The notes below the pieces were generated by a model. That model was not told the origin of the DNA and did not search any database. It was given only the letters and a program-made list of their open reading frames with translations. From assembly GCF_900142735.1 (NCBI RefSeq), contig NZ_FRBY01000002.1, forward strand, positions 1 through 64,000: a stretch of 64,000 nt of DNA. The letters are read 5' to 3'. The position numbers were made by a program, and so were the translations under genes. Below, one piece after another: positions 42,011 through 51,056 of this stretch (its first letter is position 1; each line of letters begins with the position of its first letter). This stretch comes from Flavobacterium saccharophilum (lineage in GTDB: Bacteria > Bacteroidota > Bacteroidia > Flavobacteriales > Flavobacteriaceae).

Positions 42011-42016
42011 AAAAAG

Positions 42017-42679
42017 ATGATAAAAACAGTAATTTTTGATATGGATGGTGTTATCGTAGACACTGAACCTGTACACCGTTATGCCTACTACAAACAATTT
42101 TCAGAGTTAAATATTGAAGTATCTGAGGAAATGTATACTTCTTTTACCGGATTTTCGACCCGAAATACATTTCAGAGTTTAAAAGGATTTTTTCCGACTA
42201 TTGAGCACGAAGTTGAAGATTTAATTCAGAGAAAGAGAAATATTTTTAATGATGCTTTTGATACTAAGGAAGATTTGTACTTATTAGAAGGTGTTGAAGA
42301 TTTGATTAAAGATTTATACACAAGTGGAATCCAGTTGATTTTGGCTTCCTCTGCATCAAAAGTTACAATTGAACGGGTTTTTACAAGATTTAATTTACAC
42401 CAATATTTTACTCATATTGTAAGTGGGGAAGATTTTCCGCAATCGAAACCAAACCCTGCTATTTTTTTACACGCAGCTTCTTTGTCAATTGTGCCTAAAG
42501 AGAATTGTATTATAATTGAAGACAGTACAAATGGTGTAAAAGCAGCAAAAGCAGCAGGAATTTATTGTGTAGGGTATAATAGCCAGCATTCTAATTTACA
42601 AAATTTATCAGATGCAGATTTAATTATCAATCATTTCAATGAATTGAATGCTGAAAAAATATCACAACTAGACGCTTGA
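42017..42679 (+). CDS. HAD-superfamily phosphatase/phosphoglucomutase-like
   Basis: A 220-aa HAD hydrolase of subfamily I with a helical cap. Motif I is FDMDGVIVDTEPVH (Asp8 nucleophile, Asp10), motif II lies in LILASSASKV, motif III is QSKPNPAIF, and motif IV is IIEDSTNGVKAA. The general form is that of beta-phosphoglucomutase and related sugar phosphatases. GED at about 138-140 precedes motif III. The substrate cannot be told from sequence. The start codon follows directly after an 8-bp repeat array. Confidence 0.85.
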   Translation: MIKTVIFDMDGVIVDTEPVHRYAYYKQFSELNIEVSEEMYTSFTGFSTRNTFQSLKGFFPTIEHEVEDLIQRKRNIFNDAFDTKEDLYLLEGVEDLIKDLYTSGIQLILASSASKVTIERVFTRFNLHQYFTHIVSGEDFPQSKPNPAIFLHAASLSIVPKENCIIIEDSTNGVKAAKAAGIYCVGYNSQHSNLQNLSDADLIINHFNELNAEKISQLDA

Positions 42680-42698
42680 ATTAAGTTAAATTTAACAT

Positions 42699-42726
42699 TT
42701 GTTCCCTAATTGAATTTGTAAATTTG
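42699..42726 (+). promoter_or_regulatory. Promoter of the DUF2911 gene
   Basis: TTG at 42699-42701 lies 17 bases before TAAATTTG (42719-42726), a full match to TTG-N17-23-TAnnTTTG. The ATG at 42750 is about 16 nt beyond the expected start. Confidence 0.5.
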
Positions 42727-42749
42727 AACAAAACAAATGAAACCTAATA

Positions 42750-43592
42750 ATGAAAAAAATACTTATTGCATTAGCTATTATTTTAGCCCCATTTGCTACA
42801 GAAGCACAAATAAAAACACCACAGGCGAGTCCTAAAGCTTATATCAAACAAACAGTTGGTTTAACAGATGTTGAAGTTACTTATTCAAGACCTGGAGCTA
42901 GAGGTAGAGCTGTATTCGGAAATTTAGTTCCGTTTGGTAAATTATGGAGAACGGGAGCTAATGAAAACACCATCATTAATTTTAGTGATGATGTTGTTAT
43001 TGATGGTAAAACATTAAAGAAAGGAAAATATGCAATCTATACGATTCCTAAAATCGAAAGCTGGGAAGTAATTTTTTATCTTTCAACAGACAACTGGGGA
43101 TTACCTGAAAACTGGAGTGATGCTTATGTTGCCTTGAGAACTACAGTTAAGGAAAATGCATTACCAACTCCGGTTGAAAGTTTTACAATTGGAATCAATG
43201 GTTTAGATCCGAACTTTGCTTATTTAGAAATGGCTTGGGAAAATTCTCATGTAGCATTAAAATTCGAAGTTCCAACAGCAAAAACAGCTACAGCAAGTAT
43301 CGATAAAGTTTTGGCTGGGCCATCTTCAAATGATTACTTTGCTGCAGCGCAATATTTATTCCAATCAAATGGAAATATTGAAACTGCAAAAACATACGTT
43401 GATAAATCTTTAGATATGAGTGCTGAAAAACCATACTATATCCTAAGATTGAAATCATTGATTCAGGCCAAACAAGGTGATAAAAAAGGTGCTGTTGAAA
43501 CGGCAAAAGCTTCATTAGCTGCTGCTGAAACTGCTAATAATCAGGATTACGTAAAAATGAATAAAGATAGTATTGCAGAGTGGAGCAGATAA
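42750..43592 (+). CDS. Secreted DUF2911 protein with TPR-like end
   Basis: A 280-aa protein with signal peptide MKKILIALAIILAPFATEAQ and a DUF2911 domain (about 25-175). The domain is recognised from VEVTYSRPGARGRAVFGNLV, PFGKLWRTGANENTIINFSD and KKGKYAIYTIPKIESWEVIF. A helical TPR-like tail covers about 190-280 (AQYLFQSNGNIETAKTYVDK). The family is abundant in Bacteroidota and of unknown function, probably periplasmic. It has its own promoter and a strong terminator-like hairpin after the stop. Confidence 0.85.
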   Translation: MKKILIALAIILAPFATEAQIKTPQASPKAYIKQTVGLTDVEVTYSRPGARGRAVFGNLVPFGKLWRTGANENTIINFSDDVVIDGKTLKKGKYAIYTIPKIESWEVIFYLSTDNWGLPENWSDAYVALRTTVKENALPTPVESFTIGINGLDPNFAYLEMAWENSHVALKFEVPTAKTATASIDKVLAGPSSNDYFAAAQYLFQSNGNIETAKTYVDKSLDMSAEKPYYILRLKSLIQAKQGDKKGAVETAKASLAAAETANNQDYVKMNKDSIAEWSR

Positions 43593-43634
43593 GCTTTAAA
43601 CTTTAAAATTACAATCCCAAATTCTCGGGATAAA

Positions 43635-43682
43635 AATCCAAATTCCAATTCTTGTAAAAGTTTTGGAATTTGGATTTTTTTT
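43635..43682 (+). terminator. Terminator of the DUF2911 gene, made of 7-bp repeat units
   Basis: AATCCAAATTCCAA pairs perfectly with TTGGAATTTGGATT (14 bp), followed by a T-run. The stem and loop also divide into 7-mers ATCCAAA, TTCCAAT, TCTTGTA, AAAGTTT, TGGAATT, TGGATTT. Confidence 0.78.
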
Positions 43683-43704
43683 TGTTCATCTTTTAAATAT
43701 ATAG

Positions 43705-43744
43705 ACAGACTTGTCTGTTCATTCAAAAAAAAATTATACATTTG
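43705..43744 (+). promoter_or_regulatory. Promoter and operator of the TetR gene
   Basis: ACAGACTTGTCTGT (43705-43718) is a perfect 14-bp dyad of the kind bound by TetR-family dimers. The TTG at its centre (43711-43713) is 23 bases before TACATTTG (43737-43744), so the operator covers the -33 element. Autorepression is the natural reading. Confidence 0.55.
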
Positions 43745-43765
43745 TCCTATATAAATTTAATTAGG

Positions 43766-44290
43766 ATGTCACCTAAAGAAAGAATTTTAGAGAAAACAGC
43801 TGTATTGTTTCATCAGCAAGGTTACAGTGCAACTGGTATTAATCAAATTATCGAAGAAGCTAAAGTAGCAAAAGCCAGTTTTTATCAGCACTTTAAATCA
43901 AAAGAAGATTTATGTGTTGCTTTTTTAAACGAACGCCATTCTTACTGGTTTGACCAATTGGAAGAATTTACAGCTGGTGAAAAAGAGACTAAAATAAAAT
44001 TAGTAGCTTCTTTTGATTTTTTAATCTTTATGAATGAAAAGGAAAATTTCAGAGGCTGTAGTTTTTTAAACATACTTTCAGAAATTCCTTCGGATAATGT
44101 TAAGATTCTAAATGTGCTTCAGAATCACAAGCATGATTTAAGAGTTTATTTTCAGAATATTATTAAGGATAAACTGTTATCCGATCATGTTTACTTATTA
44201 TTTGAGAGTTGTATAATAGAAAGCCAGTTATTCAAATCAAACCAATTTATTGAACAGTCAAAAAAAATTATTCAAATTTTAAGTTCGTAA
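43766..44290 (+). CDS. TetR-family transcriptional regulator
   Basis: A 174-aa repressor. The N-terminal helix-turn-helix (about 5-50) contains [20 protein letters not shown], then [20 protein letters not shown], the recognition helix segment. The C-terminal ligand-binding part is helical with one Cys-containing segment ([16 protein letters not shown]), common in the YfiR-like subgroup. The ATG at 43766 is preferred to a TTG at 43742, which overlaps the -7 box. The DUF1348 gene starts 2 bp after the stop and is most likely its co-transcribed target. Confidence 0.88.
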   Translation: MSPKERILEKTAVLFHQQGYSATGINQIIEEAKVAKASFYQHFKSKEDLCVAFLNERHSYWFDQLEEFTAGEKETKIKLVASFDFLIFMNEKENFRGCSFLNILSEIPSDNVKILNVLQNHKHDLRVYFQNIIKDKLLSDHVYLLFESCIIESQLFKSNQFIEQSKKIIQILSS

Positions 44291-44292
44291 AA

Positions 44293-44703
44293 ATGGAACA
44301 AAAATTACCATTGCCACCTTTCACTTTAGAAACGGCAAAAGAAAAAATTCAGTTGGCAGAAGACGCGTGGAACAGCCAGGATCCGGAACGTGTTTCGAAA
44401 GCTTACACCGTTGATAGCGAATGGCGAAACCGTGATCAATTTGTAAATGGAAGGGAAGAGATTGTTCTCTTTTTAACGCAGAAATGGAAAAAAGAAACCA
44501 ATTATAAGCTGAAAAAAGAATATTGGGCACATACTGAAAATCGCATTGCAGTTCGTTTCGAGTATGAATATCAAGATCTTAATGGAAACTGGTTTAGAGC
44601 CTACGGAAATGAAAATTGGGAATTTGATTCGAATGGTTTAATGCAAAAAAGATTTGCCAGCATAAATGATCTTGCAATTAAGGAAGAAGATAGAAAACTG
44701 TAG
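44293..44703 (+). CDS. DUF1348 (NTF2/SnoaL-like) protein
   Basis: A 136-aa cytoplasmic protein of the DUF1348 family with an NTF2-like fold. Conserved segments are [40 protein letters not shown] and [20 protein letters not shown]. The family is often found beside TetR regulators, as here; the role is unknown, with small-molecule binding or detoxification as possibilities. It lies 2 bp after the TetR gene, in one transcript. Its stop is only 3 bp from the stop of the convergent minus-strand gene. Confidence 0.85.
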   Translation: MEQKLPLPPFTLETAKEKIQLAEDAWNSQDPERVSKAYTVDSEWRNRDQFVNGREEIVLFLTQKWKKETNYKLKKEYWAHTENRIAVRFEYEYQDLNGNWFRAYGNENWEFDSNGLMQKRFASINDLAIKEEDRKL

Positions 44704-44706
44704 TAA

Positions 44707-45336
44707 TTAATTCATACTTGGCGGTTCTGGAATTTTGATATTTCTTTTGATTTTTTTCACGATCAAAAGATAGAACGTAATGCCACCTAAAATAATCAAC
44801 AATGCAATCTGTAGTTGTCCAAGATTATTATTATCGTTATACATCTTATTTGCACTGGCTAGTTTAGCTTTACCTTCTTTTATCTGAATTTGAGATAATG
44901 ATTCGAGAGTTTTAAGAGCTTCTCCGCTGGAATAAGCGATTTTACTCCAGTTTTTATTTTCAACCTGATTGTTAATTTCTTTACAGGAAGCTAAAAAAGC
45001 ATCAAAATGCTCTTTTTCTTTATTGGTTAAAACTGTTTTAGCATACAAATCATCAATGCTGTGAACGATTTTTAAAGTGTGAATGATCTCATCTTTCTTA
45101 ATATTATCACTCAAATCTAGTTTTTCGGCTTCGCTCTTTATAAAATGAAGTTCTTTAGCATATTGAAAAATATAATGCGAAACTATCAAACGGTCGTTGT
45201 AAATAGCATTGATGTTTTCGTTTACATTTTTGGAGTTTTGTAACGTATTGAAATTGCTTAATAATATTATCAACATCACAATCAGTAATATGAAAGCTGC
45301 TTTTGTTTTATTGTTGTATTTCTTTAGATCTCTCAT
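44707..45336 (-). CDS. Membrane protein with MCP-like four-helix bundle
   Basis: A 209-aa protein with two transmembrane helices (about 13-30, AFILLIVMLIILLSNFNTLQ; about 175-193, LQIALLIILGGITFYLLIV) flanking a helical extracytoplasmic domain of about 145 residues. Its pattern resembles the 4HB_MCP sensor domain (NENINAIYNDRLIVSHYIFQ). Unlike a chemoreceptor it ends after the second helix with a short basic tail (KKIKRNIKIPEPPSMN) and has no HAMP or signalling domain. It may pass signals through a partner, or be a degenerate sensor. Start ATG at 45336. Confidence 0.65.
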   Translation of the reverse strand: MRDLKKYNNKTKAAFILLIVMLIILLSNFNTLQNSKNVNENINAIYNDRLIVSHYIFQYAKELHFIKSEAEKLDLSDNIKKDEIIHTLKIVHSIDDLYAKTVLTNKEKEHFDAFLASCKEINNQVENKNWSKIAYSSGEALKTLESLSQIQIKEGKAKLASANKMYNDNNNLGQLQIALLIILGGITFYLLIVKKIKRNIKIPEPPSMN

Positions 45337-45413
45337 CGTGATGCGAATTTTAGGTCAGAATATGTTCAGAAAATGCTGTTGTAATGCTAAAAAGGAAAAA
45401 GTAAATCCAGTGC

Positions 45414-46022
45414 TTATTGTGACAGGAAGCCTCCTTTTATATTTTTTTCAATACTTTTTACGGCTGCAATCGGTACAATTTTCATGTTTTTGCTTCCCTT
45501 TATAGTATAAAAATAATACATACTGTTTGAGCCAATAAGATAAATTTGCTCCGATTCACCAGTGTTATAACTCACTCGATAATCATATTTAGCTTTATTG
45601 TTTTTAATATTTTTTAAAGTAAAATAACCTGAACCAATACCCGTTCCCATAAATAAAGACAATAATACTATGGCAAAAATCTTGAAAGAAATTAAATTGT
45701 AATAATTCTTTGCTTCCTGTTGTGATAATTCTGTTGTAGATTTTAGTTCAAACGTTTTCTGTACCGTTTTATTTCCACGATGTTTTAGCAACAGTTTTGG
45801 TAAATAAAAATGAAACGAAAAAAGTACAATAATAAGTATTAAAGTTATGGGGTTTGAAGTAAACTCAGCAATTGGACTAATTAGGATGTCCATAATAGTA
45901 GAGTATTTCAAAATATTTATACCGAATTGATAATAGAAAAAACTCTCTTTTAATATTCCTAATATTATAAGATAGAGATATCCTAACGGAAGTAATGTTT
46001 GAATGTCTTCTGAAAATTTCAT
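45414..46022 (-). CDS. Hypothetical membrane protein
   Basis: I do not recognise this 202-aa family. It has three probable transmembrane helices: about 10-30 (LLPLGYLYLIILGILKESFF), 55-75 (NPITLILIIVLFSFHFYLPK) and 107-130 (YYNLISFKIFAIVLLSLFMG). The C-terminal 70 residues are polar with beta-strand character (YDYRVSYNTGESEQIYLIGS) and may be extracytoplasmic. No motif suggests enzyme activity. The preceding 77 bp to the MCP-like gene contain nothing recognisable; both genes may form a small transcript. Confidence 0.6.
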   Translation of the reverse strand: MKFSEDIQTLLPLGYLYLIILGILKESFFYYQFGINILKYSTIMDILISPIAEFTSNPITLILIIVLFSFHFYLPKLLLKHRGNKTVQKTFELKSTTELSQQEAKNYYNLISFKIFAIVLLSLFMGTGIGSGYFTLKNIKNNKAKYDYRVSYNTGESEQIYLIGSNSMYYFYTIKGSKNMKIVPIAAVKSIEKNIKGGFLSQ

Positions 46023-46222
46023 TTGAAAATCTTTGTTTAAGATTAATTTTGAGACATACTAAAATAGTGCTTTTTAATTACAAATTGCGGAGAATTATTT
46101 ATTTAGAAAATAGATTGTTGAATTATTGATTTGTTTTTAGTTGTTTTCATCGGAAAACCAAATAGAATTAATCTTTATAATTATACCGTAAACATTTTCA
46201 GTTCTATTGATTTAGATGTTGC

Positions 46223-46552
46223 TTAATATTTCTTTTTTGCAAACAACAAGAAAATAGTAAAAGCTATATTCAGTATTGGAATAAAATTAAAAACGACAAA
46301 CGTAGGGTTGGCATTCAAATCTCTCAATCTTCTTGTGGTTGCGGCTTGCATCGGAACAAATGTCATTAAAATTATAAGACAAGTATAAAATATATTAAGA
46401 ATTTTTTCATTGTCTAAATTAATATTGCGATGTAAATCTAACGCTATCCAAGACATAAAAATAGTGCCTGAACAATAAATTGCGTATTCAACTCTGCCTG
46501 ATTTTTGGGAAAATGATGAGTAGAGAAATAATATATTTTTTAAATGCTTCAC
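46223..46552 (-). CDS. DUF805 membrane protein
   Basis: A 109-aa protein with three or four transmembrane helices. The DUF805 hallmarks are the early GR-x-EY (KSGRVEYAIYCSG), the central RRLRDLN (AATTRRLRDLNANPTFVVFN) and a final helix ending in basic residues. Family function is unknown. The most likely start is the GTG at 46552, since the nearby ATG at 46554 is out of frame. It lies 11 bp from the end of the sodium:solute symporter gene and may be the last gene of that transcript. Confidence 0.75.
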   Translation of the reverse strand: MKHLKNILFLYSSFSQKSGRVEYAIYCSGTIFMSWIALDLHRNINLDNEKILNIFYTCLIILMTFVPMQAATTRRLRDLNANPTFVVFNFIPILNIAFTIFLLFAKKKY

Positions 46553-46563
46553 ATATTGATCGT

Positions 46564-48288
46564 TTACTCCAAAACTACATTCTCAACGTCCGGTTTTCCT
46601 TTAAAAAACAAAAACTGCATCACTAACGCTAACACTATTGTCAATATAGCTCCAATAAAATTCAACCATAAATAACCTAACTTTTCTTGGGTATAAATCA
46701 TGAAATAATAAATGATAAAAATGGTGATTTGGCTGATAATCGCACTATAAAACATTGGCTTTGCCTGAACACGACGAAGATAGAACCCGACCAAAAAGAT
46801 TCCCAGAACCGTTCCGTAAAAAATAGATCCAATGATGTTTACCAGCTGAATTAAATTCTCAAATAAAGTTCCAACGCAGGCAAAAAGTATTGCCACAACT
46901 CCCCAAAACAAAGTAAAGAATTTGGTTGCATTCAAATAATGTTTTTCAGATTTCTCGGTTTTCAGATTTCGTTTGTAAATGTCAATTGCGGTTGTAGAAG
47001 CCAATGCATTTAATCCCGAAGCCGTTGATGACATTGCTGCTGAAAGAATTACGGCTAACAATAAACCAATTAAACCTTTTGGCAAATAATGCAAGATGAA
47101 ATGAAAAAACACATAATCTTTATCGTTGGTTTCGCTATTGCTGTCGGCTTTGGAAATGATTTCTTTGGCACGGTCGCGAAGGTCTTTTTCTTTGTTGGAT
47201 AAAGCCACTAACTCTTTACGTAAAATAGGATTATCATAATCTTGATTCAGCTGATCAATGTACAATAAATTGACAACTTTTTTATCTTCTGAAAGTGTAA
47301 TCAGTTTTTTCTCTAAAGCGTGGTATTCTTCTTTATAAGCTGATTTTTCAATTACAATTTTATTATTTGGATTAAAATTTAACGGAACTGGATTGAACTG
47401 AAAAAATACAAAAACCATCACTCCGGTTAACAAAATAAAGAACTGCATAGGTACTTTTAAAAGTCCGTTCATAATCAATCCCATCTGACTTTCACGAACC
47501 GATTTTCCTGATAAATAACGTCCAACCTGAGACTGATCCGTTCCAAAATAGGCAAGGGCCAGGAAAAAACCTCCGGTGATTCCACTCCAAAAAGTATATT
47601 TTTCTTCCGGATCAAAAGAGAAATCAACAATATTCATTTTGTCATTGGCACCTGCAATATGCATCGCACTGGTAAAAGTCATATCGTTGGGTAAGTAATG
47701 TAGAATCAGGAAAAAGGTTATAAACATTCCCGACATAATCACAAACATTTGCTGTTTCTGCGTGACGTTGACGGCTTTCGTTCCTCCTGAAAAAGTATAA
47801 ATGATAACTAAAACACCAATCATGATGTTCATCAAAGTTAAATTCCATCCTAAAAGTGCAGACAAAATAATGGCTGGCGCATAAATAGTCAATCCGGTAC
47901 CTAAACCTCTTTGCACTAAAAACAGAATTGCTGCCAGTGAACGCGTTTTAACATCAAATCGTTTCTCCAAAAACTCGTAAGCGGTATAAACTTTATTTTT
48001 ATGGTATAATGGAATAAAAGTCACGCAAATCACAATCATGGCAATTGGTAATCCAAAATAGAATTGTACAAAACCCATTCCGTCATGATAGGCCTGACCT
48101 GGAGTGGATAGAAATGTAATCGCGCTGGCCTGAGTGGCCATCACTGAAAGTCCAACAGTATACCAAGGTGTTTCGTTGTTTCCTAAAATAAAATCTTCAA
48201 CGTTTTTACTTCCTTTAGTTTTCCACGAACCGTATCCAACAATGAATAAAAGAGTAACAATAAGTACGATCCAATCAAATAGTTGCAT
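46564..48288 (-). CDS. Sodium:solute symporter (SSS family)
   Basis: A 574-aa transporter with about thirteen transmembrane helices. It begins MQLFDWIVLIVTLLFIVGYG and includes LGNNETPWYTVGLSVMATQA with the sodium-site region of the family. GGTKAVNVTQKQQMFVIMSG and YFGTDQSQVGRYLSGKSVRE are SSS signatures. A soluble insertion of about 90 residues (about 300-390; charged and helical, KDLRDRAKEIISKADSNSET) sits between two central helices and is typical of a Bacteroidota subgroup. It probably imports a sugar or amino sugar; the neighbouring PIG-L deacetylase supports an acetylated sugar, by inference. The small TM protein gene ends 3 bp upstream. Confidence 0.88.
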   Translation of the reverse strand: MQLFDWIVLIVTLLFIVGYGSWKTKGSKNVEDFILGNNETPWYTVGLSVMATQASAITFLSTPGQAYHDGMGFVQFYFGLPIAMIVICVTFIPLYHKNKVYTAYEFLEKRFDVKTRSLAAILFLVQRGLGTGLTIYAPAIILSALLGWNLTLMNIMIGVLVIIYTFSGGTKAVNVTQKQQMFVIMSGMFITFFLILHYLPNDMTFTSAMHIAGANDKMNIVDFSFDPEEKYTFWSGITGGFFLALAYFGTDQSQVGRYLSGKSVRESQMGLIMNGLLKVPMQFFILLTGVMVFVFFQFNPVPLNFNPNNKIVIEKSAYKEEYHALEKKLITLSEDKKVVNLLYIDQLNQDYDNPILRKELVALSNKEKDLRDRAKEIISKADSNSETNDKDYVFFHFILHYLPKGLIGLLLAVILSAAMSSTASGLNALASTTAIDIYKRNLKTEKSEKHYLNATKFFTLFWGVVAILFACVGTLFENLIQLVNIIGSIFYGTVLGIFLVGFYLRRVQAKPMFYSAIISQITIFIIYYFMIYTQEKLGYLWLNFIGAILTIVLALVMQFLFFKGKPDVENVVLE

Positions 48289-48291
48289 AGG

Positions 48292-48399
48292 TTATGAGTA
48301 TAATTGCATGATTAAGAAAAAAATCAGGATGTAAATGGCGTTGGCTACCAAAACGTAGCTGTAGCTTTTTTTCCATTTTTTTTGTTTTTTGGCTTCCAT
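48292..48399 (-). CDS. Overlooked 35-aa single-span membrane protein
   Basis: A short frame encodes MEAKKQKKWKKSYSYVLVAN followed by AIYILIFFLIMQLYS. It has a basic N-terminus (inside) and one transmembrane helix covering nearly all the rest. It starts 12 bp after the PIG-L stop and ends 3 bp before the symporter ATG, so it is packed within the operon, a strong sign that it is translated. A subunit or stabiliser of the symporter is a reasonable guess. It is below common length cut-offs. Confidence 0.72.
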   Translation of the reverse strand: MEAKKQKKWKKSYSYVLVANAIYILIFFLIMQLYS

Positions 48400-48411
48400 T
48401 TTTTGCGATTT

Positions 48412-50943
48412 TTATTTCTTTAATTCTTGTTTAGGGGCTTCAATAGGTTGTTTTAGTGAAATGATATTCGAAAGCAATCTGTAAGCTCCGGCAACACCTT
48501 CGGGTAATTCTCTAAAAAAGCTTAAACCAGTGTAAATATAATACCCTTTTCCGTATGGTGCGACTAATAAAGCACCGTCTTTAGCAGATTCTCCTTTATC
48601 GTGAGAAGAAATAATAGGAGTGAAGGCAGCGTCATATTGGTCTGGATAATACAAACCTTGCTCTTGTGTCCAGCCTTTAAAATCGTTTTCACTGATTTTA
48701 TTTGGTGTATTTAAAACTGGATGATTGGGTGCTAAGAAAGTTACTTTGGCATTCTCTTCGGTTACACGATCGTTCGAAACCTTTAAAGAATATGGCGCAA
48801 TCTGATCTGTTACCATTTTTCCAGAAGTATTATACTGTACAATCATGTTTTTTCCTCCTTTTACAAAATCAAATAGTACTTTTTGTTTGTTAGCCAGCGC
48901 ATTTACCGTATTATAAGCGCGAACTCCAGTAATAACGGTGCTAAAAGAATCTAGTCTTTGAGGTGTAATTTCTTCTGGTTTCAAAATGGTTACTTTGTAT
49001 CCCATTTGAGCTAGACTTTCTGGTACTTCATCACCGGCACCCATAATATAAGCAATAGCATCACCTGAAGTTTTTAAATCAATTCGGATGCATTTTGATT
49101 CAGCTGGTTTCAAAACCATCTGTTTGGTAATATGACTATAATCAATAATAGTTTCGTCTTTATCAAAACGTTTATTATCTACAGTTGCAATTGCTTTTGC
49201 GACCGTTTCTTCCTGATTTACAGGAGGAGTAACTTCAAAATAAAACGTTTGTTCACTTCCTTTTTTAGTTAAAGAAAACGGAATTTGTTTTGGAGAAACC
49301 ACCCAGCTTTTTGGCAAGTCTAATTCTAAATTTCCTGTAATAGCATCTTTTCCGGCACGTACTTTTACCGGAATCATTTTACTTTTGGTATCCTTAAATA
49401 TCAAGACTTTTTCTGAGATTGAAGTGGTGACTTCTGGTACAATATCAAGGAAATTATACATTTCTCCTTTTACGCCGTCATTATATTTATAAACAACAAT
49501 ACGCTCAAACGGAATTTCAACGTTATTTATTTTTACATTGAAAACCACTCTTACTTCTCTGATAATATCCGGAATCCCAATGTTTTTCTGATTGGAAACG
49601 GTGTACATTCCAACACTAGCTTTTTCTTTAAGCCAGTAAGGTTGTGTGTATTCTAAATTTTCAGGAAGCTGAATTTGAAGGATACTTTTCTGATCGTTAT
49701 TATTTTTTAAAACGCTGTTTAGTATTGTTGTTTTGTTATCTGGTAAAGAAGTAACGCTTGTCAATTGCATTTCAACCGAACATCTGTTAATGGCTTCAAG
49801 GCTCAGTTTTATTATACTTCCTGGTGTTGCTTCCTGTTCACTGGCAACAGCTTCCAGATATAAACCGGAACATGAGGCTATTATGTTTTTTATTGCTGCC
49901 GCTTTTAGAGGTTTCCAATGATCGTCATCTAAATCCTGAATCATTGTATATGCTTTTACGAGGTCCGGAATACTTGCTGAAGGATTAGTGAAATCGTATT
50001 TTGAAATTATTTTAGAAATTAATTCACCAACTGGCTTTCCATTTTTAACGCGGTTCCATGAAGTATCGATTCCATCAAATAAATTATCTCTTTCTGTTGG
50101 AGATTCGCCATTAATGAGTTCCAGATACTCCGTTTCTTCGCCACGCGCTCCCGTACTTCCAAAACCTTGTGACTGATGACGACTGCGGCTTAAAGCAGCA
50201 ATTTCCTGATTTGATTTTCCAATTCCGGTGTAATAAACTCCTGTTTCTAATCTGGTAAATTTTGATTTATTGGCTGCGTCAAATTTTTCCTGGCTCCCAT
50301 AAAACCACCATGATGGATTAAAAAACTGGCGTTTAACCTGCCATGGTTTTACATACTGTAACTGTTCAGGATATATTTTAGGATCATTTGTCAATTTAAA
50401 ACTCTCCACACTCAACATGGCTGATGATGTATGGTGTCCGTGCGTAGTTCCCGGTGAACGGTGGTCAAACCTATTTATGATTACATCAGGTTGAAATTTT
50501 CTAATCGTCCAGACAACATCTGCCAGAACTTTATCTTTATCCCAGATTTGCAAAGTTTCATCCGGATTTTTTGAAAAACCAAAGTCGTTTGCACGAGAAA
50601 AAAACTGTTCTCCGCCATCAATCTTTCGGGCTTCTATTAATTCCTGTGTTCTGATAACACCAAGTAATTCACGCAATTGCGGGCCAATTAAATTCTGACC
50701 TCCATCTCCACGAGTCAATGACAAATAGCCCGTTCTGGCGTTCATCTCATTTGCCATATAGGAAATTAACCTTGTGTTTTCGTCATCAGGATGAGCGGCA
50801 ACATATAAAACAGAACCTAAAAAATTAAGTTTCTTTATTTGATTGTAAATCTCAACAGAACTTGGTTTTTGTGGTTGTTGTGCAAATGAAATCGAAATTC
50901 CTGTTAAAAAAAAGAAGAGAATTTGTAACTGAATTTTTCGCAT
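48412..50943 (-). CDS. PIG-L (LmbE-like) deacetylase, large secreted form
   Basis: An 843-aa protein with signal peptide (MRKIQLQILFFFLTGISISF) and an N-terminal LmbE/PIG-L domain (about 35-300). Zinc ligands sit in VAAHPDDENT and SPGTTHGHHTSSAM. The family removes N-acetyl groups from GlcNAc-type sugars or conjugates. The middle carries beta-sandwich segments (about 370-620), and the C-terminal third resembles a GATase1-like flavodoxin fold (VITGVRAYNTVNALANKQKV ... GKGYYIYTGLSFFRELPEG). It is the first gene of an operon with the 35-aa protein and the SSS transporter. Confidence 0.85.
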   Translation of the reverse strand: MRKIQLQILFFFLTGISISFAQQPQKPSSVEIYNQIKKLNFLGSVLYVAAHPDDENTRLISYMANEMNARTGYLSLTRGDGGQNLIGPQLRELLGVIRTQELIEARKIDGGEQFFSRANDFGFSKNPDETLQIWDKDKVLADVVWTIRKFQPDVIINRFDHRSPGTTHGHHTSSAMLSVESFKLTNDPKIYPEQLQYVKPWQVKRQFFNPSWWFYGSQEKFDAANKSKFTRLETGVYYTGIGKSNQEIAALSRSRHQSQGFGSTGARGEETEYLELINGESPTERDNLFDGIDTSWNRVKNGKPVGELISKIISKYDFTNPSASIPDLVKAYTMIQDLDDDHWKPLKAAAIKNIIASCSGLYLEAVASEQEATPGSIIKLSLEAINRCSVEMQLTSVTSLPDNKTTILNSVLKNNNDQKSILQIQLPENLEYTQPYWLKEKASVGMYTVSNQKNIGIPDIIREVRVVFNVKINNVEIPFERIVVYKYNDGVKGEMYNFLDIVPEVTTSISEKVLIFKDTKSKMIPVKVRAGKDAITGNLELDLPKSWVVSPKQIPFSLTKKGSEQTFYFEVTPPVNQEETVAKAIATVDNKRFDKDETIIDYSHITKQMVLKPAESKCIRIDLKTSGDAIAYIMGAGDEVPESLAQMGYKVTILKPEEITPQRLDSFSTVITGVRAYNTVNALANKQKVLFDFVKGGKNMIVQYNTSGKMVTDQIAPYSLKVSNDRVTEENAKVTFLAPNHPVLNTPNKISENDFKGWTQEQGLYYPDQYDAAFTPIISSHDKGESAKDGALLVAPYGKGYYIYTGLSFFRELPEGVAGAYRLLSNIISLKQPIEAPKQELKK

Positions 50944-51056
50944 AGCGTATTGTGGTGTTTTTGAAAGAGGTTCAAAAATAGTAATTAAATTGTTGAACCG
51001 TATTTAAATGAAATGTTAATGTTTAGTTATTGACTTTCTTTCAACAAAATTTATTC

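Noticed and set aside
50967..50998. Inverted repeat GGTTCAA / TTGAACC before the PIG-L gene
   Set aside because: Arms of only 7 bp with a 17-bp gap are weak, and a match of this size is expected by chance in AT-rich DNA.
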